Assembly: GCA_947568835.1 (NCBI GenBank)
Contig: OX387610.1
Span: 14,613,001-14,677,000, forward strand
Direction: 5' to 3'
DNA length: 64,000 nt
DNA from: Protonemura montana
Lineage: Eukaryota; Arthropoda; Insecta; Plecoptera; Nemouridae
The position numbers and the translations under genes are program-made. The notes under the pieces were generated by a model. The model was not told where the DNA came from. It saw only the letters and a program-made list of their open reading frames with translations, and did no database searches. Below are positions 47,303 through 56,800 of this stretch, in pieces (position 1 is the first letter of the stretch; every line of letters starts with the position of its first letter).

Positions 47303-47730
47303 CGTTGAGTGTGTAGGTACTAGGTAGAGAAACAACGTCAATGTTACAGTCTCTGCGTGAAAGATGACCGCCAAATGACTACCTTACCGACAAAAATGCA
47401 GAGTACCGGAACGTCACGTTAAGTGGAGCCACTGTCGTATGAAATTTAATTTCGATATTTCTCGTAGGTTAACTCGCTTTTGAATATCGTTACGTGTATA
47501 TCAATCGTTGAGGTAAACATTGATACAGATTTTTTGAGTATGAAAAGTCTCCAAAGCGAGTTAAACTACGAGAAATATCGAAATTAAAATTCATACGACA
47601 GTGGCTCCACTTAACGTGATGTTCCGGTACTCTGCATTTTTGTCGGTAAGGTAGTCATTTGGCGGCCATCTTTCACGCTGAGACTGTAACATTGACGTTG
47701 TTTCTCTACCTTTAACCTGCACACTCAACG
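47303..47730. mobile_element. Foldback element family A, copy 1, with 7-bp target duplication
   Basis: Arms of about 178 bp start CGTTGAGTGTGTAGGT and end in the inverse CACACTCAACG. CTGTCGT lies immediately outside both ends (47296-47302 and 47731-47737). The loop contains ATATCAATCGTTGAGG. It lies about 100 bp upstream of the exon holding the start codon of the two-helix membrane protein gene. Confidence 0.82.
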
Positions 47731-47855
47731 CTGTCGTGCTTTTGGTCGTAATTCGATAGCCAATGCTGAATGCACCTGTAATGAGAAGCACAAAAGCTAA
47801 CCGAACTTTGTTTACCCTGTTTTATTGCAGATTGGCGTGAAGCTGTTCGCAATGA

Positions 47856-50800
47856 ATGGCTACAATAATGTCCAGGTATCCACGCTATCCCTACCAGAGT
47901 ACGACCATCCCCAACGTGCACGTGACCGGTCCTCATCATCAGGCCAACCACCACCAGCACCACCAACAGCATCATCAACAGCATCATCAACAGCACCACC
48001 AGAATCACCACCAGAATCATCACCAGCAGAACCATTTTCAACCGAATCATCATCAGCAGAATCACCAAAATCACCAAGTCCACCAAACTCTCAGGTAATT
48101 AGTGGTGTTTGACAACTCACTGGTTTTATGGCGTCGATGAATGAGTAGATGACGACGAAGCTAACCTAGCCTAGAAACGAGGAGGGGAGACCCGGTGCCG
48201 GCACGTAGCCGACTCCTGTCGAAGACCAAGGGGACCACCGGCACAAAGGACGGTACAACGCGAACAGCAGGATTCCTCCACAAATCCATGCTGTCGAGAA
48301 GTTGATAAGCAAGGCGAGTGAAGTTGCTGTCGAGAGGTTGATAAGCAAGGCATGTGAAGTTGCTGTCGAGAGGTTGATAAGCAAGGCGAGTGAAGTTGCT
48401 GTCGAGAGGTTGATAAGCAAGGCGAGTGAAGTTGCTGTCGAGAGGTTGATAAGCAAGGCGAGTGAAGTTGGTGTCGAGAAGTTGATAAGCAAGGCGTGTG
48501 AAGTTGCTGTCGAGAGGTTGATAAGCAAGGCGAGTGAAGTTGCTGTCGAGAGGTTGATAAGCAAGGCGAGTGAAGTTGGTGTCGAGAAGTTGATAAGCAA
48601 GGCGAGTGAAGTTGGTGTCGAGAGGTTGATAAGCAAGGCGAGTGAAGTTGGTGTCGAGAGGTTGATAAGCAAGGCGAGTGAAGTTGGTGTCGAGAGGTTG
48701 ATAAGCAAGGCGAGTGAAGTTGGTGTCGAGAGGTTGATAAGCAAGGCGAGTGAAGTTGCCGTACATTTTGTCCATGGTTTACCGATTGCTACCGTGTGCA
48801 AATACCTTCGGTTGGTACTAATTTCGACTCACGTTACGCTTTGCATAAAGCGGAAAAATTAAATGCAATATCAGTTTGAACCATCGCGATCCTATTAACC
48901 TCTCAGCCAATCTCTTTAAAAAACATGCGTCTACCGAAAATATATATTCTGTTTGTTCGGGCCATTAATTTTGAAGGTCATGTTCCTATACTGCATTCGT
49001 GAAGGAGAATCGCGTCGGTCATTATTTTAAGTCAAATGTCATCAGTCTCCTGGCTGAGCCCCAGCTCGGGGTTGAGTCTAGCACCTACCAATCTACAATA
49101 TGTTCACTCTTGGGTCACCAAAAATTACAGTCTTTTTATTAGGCATGAGAAGAATAAATATAGGCAGTTATTGATTATAAGCAGATGCATCAGACTAATG
49201 ATTTTCTTGGAAACGAACGGAAAATTCCCCGGAAATTGCTAGCATTTATGATTTTCAGCTGTTAACTGCAAATATTAGCTCTCCTATTGTGTATGGCTGG
49301 GACCAACTGCCGGATACAGTTAACAAACATCAGTGAAGAACCCATATTTGGGCACTTAGCTCGTTATTGGATTGGGTACAAAAGGTTTTGTCGCAGACCT
49401 AGTTAATGTGTCAGCTAGCTGGGATCGGTCCTGGTTGTCTGCAGACAGGAACCATCGAGTTGTTAGGTATGTCAGGGGGTCAGCGTCAATGGTTAGCTGA
49501 GTAAACGAGGCCGGCAACACGTGGTAACGGTAGGTGCCACCCGATGGCGCTTGCTGCTGAGCAAACGAGGCTGGCAACACGTGGTAACGGTAGGTGCCAC
49601 CCGATGGCGCTTGCTGCTGAGCAAACGAGGCCGGCAACACTTGGTAACTGTAGGTGCCACCCGATGGCGCTTGCTGCTGAGCAAACGAGGCCGGCAACAC
49701 GTGGTAACGGTAGGTGCCACCCGATGGTGCTTGCTGCTGAGCAAACGAGGCCGGTAACACGTGGTAACGGTAGGTGCCACCCGATGGCGCTTGCTGCTGA
49801 GTAAACGAGGCCGGTAACACTCGGTAACGGTAGGTGCCACCCGATGGCGCTTTCTGCTGAGCAAACGAGACCGGTAATACTTGGTAACTGTAGGTGCCAC
49901 CCGATGGCGCTTGCGGCCGTCCTTTTTAACAAACCTCCACCAAAAAAAAATTACGACTCAAAATATCGATAAATTTATATCAATCGTTGGATACGCACTA
50001 GCGTAAACCAGTCGCAAATGTTTCAAATACAAGCAATATCGAAATACAACTATTTAACACTCGAAAAGACGTTGACTCCACCTACATTTTTGTCGGTTGA
50101 GAAGTCATTTGGTGGTTATTTTTCGCGAAGACAGATGAACATTAGCGCTATCTTAATTCTTAGTAATAATAATAATAGTTTTATTGTATGCGACACGTCA
50201 GTGGTTAATACCTACAATACACCTTAACTTCCAAGGTTAATACACCTAACTTCCATTAAGAAACTCGCTAACAGAATACGCACAGAAAGCTGTACGCAGG
50301 AAGCTTTTGGTCAAACATCTTTTGGTCAACATCATGCATCGGCCTGATAGCGAGACCAGACCGCTAGAAGTACCAAACTTCCATCAGTATCTGAAGAGCA
50401 AACAGAGTTTAGGGAAGTGAGATTGGAGATAGCCGAGCTTAGAGCGACGCTCGAGCACACAATAGAATTGCCGGCTTGCTCTCTGCTCAATTCAGACAAT
50501 AGACTATTAACGTAAGGTGCCCCCCCTCCCGATCACTGCATGACGTCGGTACATAGCGCACTTAGGAGGGAGGTTGTCGGGGCACATGCGGTCGAGACAT
50601 GATTTTATCCTGCTTCACGGTGAGGTTATGTTGACGATATTATGTCATAATTCTGTTGATCTATTCTCCCACTTGTGAGTTTTTAAAACTCTGTATTAAT
50701 TGACACAAGTCATGTACTTTGCCCTTACATTTTCGTGGTTTTTTAAGTTGATTTTGAAAGGTTCATTTAAGACTATAAATATCCCAAGAAGTGAAAATGC

Positions 50801-53800
50801 AAAAATGGGTTTGCCAAGAAATGCCAAACGGACATTTCAAAAAGTGCGGTGAATTTGTAGACATATAAATAAGTTCTCTCTATTTCTAAACATCTAGACA
50901 ATTCTGTCAGTCATCCATCATGATCCATTCATTCGCTAGCGTGTTTGAAGATATCTTGAAATTTTGACTGAGTTGGTGCTAGGACCTTTTTAGTTCAAGG
51001 CTGAAATTTGTTTGTCCAGCAAACACGTGTTAACGAAAAAGATTCCCAAATGATATCGCTCTGTATCATCATTTGCCAGAGATAAGGAAGGTTCCACTAA
51101 CCAACAAAAGGACATCCAGTGATCTCTTCTACTTCCTATCCACGATTACAACATCACAGAAACTGAAATTCACCAGCATGATCACAGAGAAGTGGACAAA
51201 TGTTTGCATTGGTTAGCCACGAAAGGTATATCTGTCACAGGTAACATTTCGTTCCAATGAGTTAAGCAAACCTCTTGGTTAATCTTAACATCACAATGGA
51301 AATACTTTCAAACTATTTAACAGCTTACACAGTTTATTTTTTATTAACATTTTAATGATGAATTACCTGTGACAGTTGTGACAATTGAAACAGTGGCCTC
51401 AACAATATAAAAAATGGTTCAAAACCGAAGAACTTTATTTTTCTAATATTACAATGTAATTAATCACAGAGTGCAAATCTACTGTAATTATTTTGGGATT
51501 GCACCAGTGCACCGAGTACGCTCCGAAACTGCAACAGCTTTACTGTGTTACTCCCATCTCGTAAAGTACATCCAGCGCACTGTCAAATACTAACCGTCTA
51601 AGCAAATCTGGCCTCTCCTGTCACATTCTAACTTTTGTATTATTATGAACACTAAAACCTCTCAAAAATTGGTATCCAAAAGAGGAATTGAACACTTGAA
51701 TTGCACTTGCAATTTAAATCACATTTCACAGCATAAAACGCATCTAACGTCAAATTGGAGATTGAATGGATATGACCTAGTAGTGTCAATGGAATCAGAG
51801 CAACTGTGAGTATTCACAGCCTCGTGGTTCTACCTTAGAGAAAATAATACGGTATTATTTTCTCTAAGGTTCTACTCTTTGGAGATCCATCATTCTTATG
51901 AAATATGCTAAAATGCTATCAAATATGATTTATGCATGTAGCTCAATTGGTTGGCCACACCTACGACAGATGAAGATCAGGGTTCGATTTCCCCTGTAGG
52001 CCCCCATTATTGTTTCTCACAATAATATACTTCATGCAATAGAAGTATTTTCGATTTAAATCAGATTTCCCAACCTATTGTAACTCCAGCTTGTCTTCTC
52101 TGTTTTGCAGCAGGAACCCATGGGTGGGTCCCGTGCCCTGCGAGTCGCAGTCGACCAGTTCTTCGAGCTCGCGCACCTATCGCGGGGGAGTCGTTCCCGC
52201 GCCACCGTGGCAACAAACAGAACAACACGGCGGCATGCCCACATTCGGTCAACATGGAAGCATGCCCACCTTTACACACACGATGAGGCCGATCTACCAG
52301 GAGCATATGGTCGAAGGTATGGAAAACCTTACTTCTTTTCGCTATCAAAAGATCTCGTAACACAACTGAAAAAAATCTTTCAGAGTAGCGGTCGTTATCC
52401 ATGTTATGGGGTTCAAGGAACTTGGAAATCCAAAAACACTGATGTAGTATTTGAGGTTTAAACGTTGGGTATCTTGGCGCCAATGTTGGCAAGACTGAAT
52501 AAAGGAGTTCTAAATATGGACGATTGGCATCTTGATCTTATATTGGCGACAACATTGTATGTATGTATGTATATATGTTTATTGCATGAATAGTTGTTAA
52601 TACATAATACATGTCAATGGGTCACATTCAAAGTAGTAATATTAGAATAATGCATCCTAACATCACTTTTTGTTGTTCCATGCAACCTTCTTCTATAATT
52701 AAGACTATGCCTGTAAGTCTGACTTCTCATCCTCTAGTTGGTACATTTTTTTAACTTCTTTTTTGAATTTTTCTGGTCCATATGTCTTGGTTTTTTCTGG
52801 TAATAGGTTATATAGTGATGTTCCAAAGTGTGTGAAAGAGGCGCAGTACTTTTTTGTTCGGTGGTGTTGCGTGGAAATTTGTCCTTTTGAGCGTATATTG
52901 ATGTCGTGGAGGTCACTTCTTTTGTTTAGTTTTCGTTTGAGGTAATCTGGTTTTCCTGTGACTAGTGTTCTATGGATGGTGCAGAGTGCTTGAAGTTTGA
53001 GTCTTTCTGCCATTTTCAGCCAGCCAGCCCTCCGAATGCCAGGAGTTATGTGCTCTCTTTGCTTGATGTTGAGAGAGTACCTGGCACAGGAATTTTGGAT
53101 TTTTTGTAAATGTTTGAAGTTGTTTTTTGTTATGCCTGGTCCATAGACCAGCGCACAATAGTTTATTTGAGACAGTATTAGGGAGTCGCATAGGATTATT
53201 TTTGCTGTTGGAGGTAGTATGGCTTTAAACCTATAAAGTGACCGGAGTTTGAATCTAGCTTTATTTCGCAAGCTGGTGACGTGCGCAGCGTAGTTGAGGT
53301 TGCTGTCCATTATCAGCCCCAGGTTTCGTGCGTTGTCGGATAATTTTATATCGGTTCCATCGATTGTGATTTTGAAGTTCAGCTCCATTGTTTTCGCTCT
53401 CTGGGTGTTTGTTCCGAACAGTAGGGACACTGTTTTTGAGGGATTTATTATCAGTGCTCTTTCACTCGACCATTTAAGAATGTCAGCCAGGGTTGAGTTT
53501 ATCACCGCCAGTGCTGCCGGTGTGTCTTGTGGTTTGAAAGAGTAGTATATTTGGGTGTCGTCTGCAAATTGTTTTATTTTGCAGCCTTTGATTATGCTGG
53601 GTAGATCCGCTGTGTAGATGGTGAATAGTAGCGGGGCGAGTATTGACCCCTGTGGCACGCCTGAGGGTATGTTAAGCAGCGAAGACTGTTTCTGTGTCGT
53701 ACCATGTTTTACTACCACACTTTGGCTTCTTCTGGTAAGATAGCTGGTAAACCACTCTTGAGTTGCACCTTCAGAGCAGATGTTGCTGAGTAGCTTGATC

Positions 53801-56800
53801 AGTAGTGGATGGTTTATCGTGTCGAATGCTCGGGAGTAGTCTAGTAGTATTAGACTCGTGACTTCTGCTGCTTCCATGGCACGAAGTATGTCATCTGACA
53901 CATCTAGTAGCACTGTGGTGGTACTATGATTCTTCCGGAATCCTGACTGGGTGTCTGGGAGGATATTGTTTTTCTCAACATGTTCACTGAGTTGTTTATG
54001 TACTGCTTTCTCCAGTATTTTTGACATGGTTGGTAATATAGTGATTGGACGCAGGTCTTTGTGTTGTTTAGGGTGGCACACCTTTGGGATCGGAGTGATG
54101 AGTCCTATTTTCCATAGGTCAGGGCACTTGCCTGTGGACATAGAGTTGTTTATGACATTTGTTATAGCTTGGGCACAGGCTGGAAGAGAAAGGTATATCA
54201 TTTTTAGGGAGATTCCGTCTATGCCTGTGGCATTTGTCTTGATGGTCTGGATTATCTTCAGGGTGTCAGAGGTGCTGATGGGCTGGAAGTTCAGGGTTGT
54301 TTTGGTGTTGTGGTCGGTTGTCGTGCCTGTACAGCTGTCTATTATCTCTGCTTTGACAGTGTGTTGGCCTGCTGCTTCTATGTAGTACGAGTTCAGCTGG
54401 TCGGGGTCACTAAGTTCCTCTGGGATGTCTTGTTGTTCTCCTCCTCGTTTGCTGTGTATATCCCACTTCTCCAAATTGTTCCAGAATTTCTTTGGGTCCT
54501 TTTTGCATTTTAAGAGAGTAGACACTATGTATGCCTGCTGTTCTCTATGTACTGCTCCGTTTGTGTAGTTTCGAAGCTCGGCATAATATTTCCATGCTGC
54601 CGTGAGGTTGTTTCTTTTGAATTTTTTCAAGGCATCGTCCTTTAATTTTATCATGATTTGTATCGTACCAGTGAGCCAGGGTGTACTGCGTTTTGATGTG
54701 GACATAAATTTTATTGGGGCAAAGATGTCTGCTACATTTATTATGTGGCTGTTTAGTGTCTTCACCTTTTCGTTGATGTCTTCCGTGTTATATATTTCTT
54801 CCCACGGCATGTTATTGGTATATTCTTCCAACATTTGAATATTGATTCCTCTGTAGTTTCTCCCGGTCCAGGATCGTCTGGGATTTTTCGTTTTGTGGTA
54901 TCGTAGGGTGCACGATACCAGGTGGTGGTCCGTTATTCCTTGTCCCTTCTCGTCTAGTATACTAGTCATGTCTAGTACCTCTGTTCCAATAACAGGGTTG
55001 ACATCCCTAATATATATGTGGTCTATCAGGGTGGCACTTGTTTCTGTGATCCGAGTAGGTAGCTTTATTATTTGCACTAGATTGTTTTCTCTAAGGAACT
55101 TGGTGATGAATTTTGATGAACATTGGCAAATGCTAGCAGGCACTTGTTTCTTGTGATTGGTCGTAGAGTCAAAGACCTAATAAATTAATTGACTGTCGAA
55201 TTTCAACGTGAAAATCCACACAGAATATCGAATTGAGATCAAAACAGTTATAGCAAGATGACGAAGCAAGTATTAATAGCCTATAACACTCATTCTAATT
55301 GTAGTTTGGGACAAAAGCTCAGAGCAAAGATCTGTTTAACAGTTATTCATGAATCAACAGTCATTGTGGTAGCTGAGATGACAACAATCAGTAAGCAATT
55401 AAAACTGGTCTCAATTCCTCGGTCAGAGTACAAGTCTCCTAATCTTCAATACCAGTTCTAATTTTCAGTTTTTCAAAGTTTATCCTCTTCAATTCTACCA
55501 AAATTAACTTATCGTACCGTTAGACAGACTTTCCAACAACCAATCCATTATAATTACAAGATGACAATAATCGTAACTCGGTAGTTATTCGAGTTTGACA
55601 GGTTGTGACGTGATATAGCGTCACTAGAATCAGAGTGACTGTGAGTATTCACAGCCTCTTGGTTCTACTCCTTGGAGATCCGTAATTCTCATCAAATACA
55701 CTAAAATCGTCTCAAAAAGCCAGTGTCCAAGTAGCTCAATTGGTCAGAGCAACACCCGCGACAGGTGAAGATCGGGGTCCAAGTAGCTCAATTGGTTAAA
55801 GCAACACCCGCGACAGGTGGAGTTTGGGGTTTGAGTCCCCGTTTGGGCATCAATTTTTGAGACGGTTGTAGTGTTTATAATAATAAAATAAACAGAACAT
55901 GTTCTTTCTCGACTTGATAATGGGCGCTAAATGACTGTCCCATGCAGCATCTATAAATCGCCCTTCTATACAATTATCCTAAAATAAAGCTCGTACAACA
56001 TTTATGTAGTTGTCAGTAACCAAAGAAGTAAACATTGTTACAAATGCTTGCAGTGGTGGTGGACGGTCCCGGTCGCCACAGCATTGCTCCGCTGCTGCCG
56101 CCAGCGCCGTCGAGCGGAGGTACGAGCGCGCCGACCGTTGCTCGGTGCTCGGGCTCGTCTCGCGCAGCGTCCGATCGACCAAACACTCCGAGCTCGCCCG
56201 GCGGACACTCGGCAGCAGTCGACGGCTGCGGTGGACACTGCGTCGCTTGCGAGACCTTTTGCTACTACTTCCTGCAGGTAGATTCATGGCAAACGCATTG
56301 ATCCTGACCTCGGTCATTGGGTTCTTAGTCATAGACTTGGTCTGAACTTTGGACGTCTGTTTTAAGTGTAATACCTGGTAATACCATTGAGTGCAAGTTC
56401 TAGGTAGAGAAACAACGTCAATGTTACAGTCTCTGCGTGAAAGATGACCGCCAAATGACTACCTTACCGACAAAAATGCAGAGTACCGGAACGTTACTAG
56501 TTACTACTTAAGTGGAGCCACTGTCGTATGAAATTTAATTTCGATATTTCTCGTAGGTTAACTCGCTTTTTAATATCGTTACGTTTATATCAATCGTTGA
56601 GGTAAACATTGATGGAGATTTTTTAAGCATGAAAAGTCTCAAAAGCGAGTTAACCTACGAGAAATATCGACATTAAATTTCATACGACAGTGGCTCCACT
56701 TAACGTGATGTTCCGGAACTCTGCATTTTTGTCGGTAAGGCATTCATTTGGCGGCCATCTTTCACGCAGAGACTGTAACATTGACCATGTTTCTCTACCT

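Noticed and set aside
47831-48112. Alternative frame of exon 1 (Ser/Pro-rich, starting before 47831)
   Set aside because: Only the His/Gln frame has an ATG directly after an in-frame stop and joins exon 2 in phase.
48161-48862. ORFs of 186-211 codons on both strands
   Set aside because: Produced by the 36-bp array in a SINE fragment within an intron.
55979-56345. Antisense and alternate-frame ORFs over 56010-56330
   Set aside because: They overlap exon 3 of the two-helix protein gene, whose frame is fixed by phase agreement with its neighbours.
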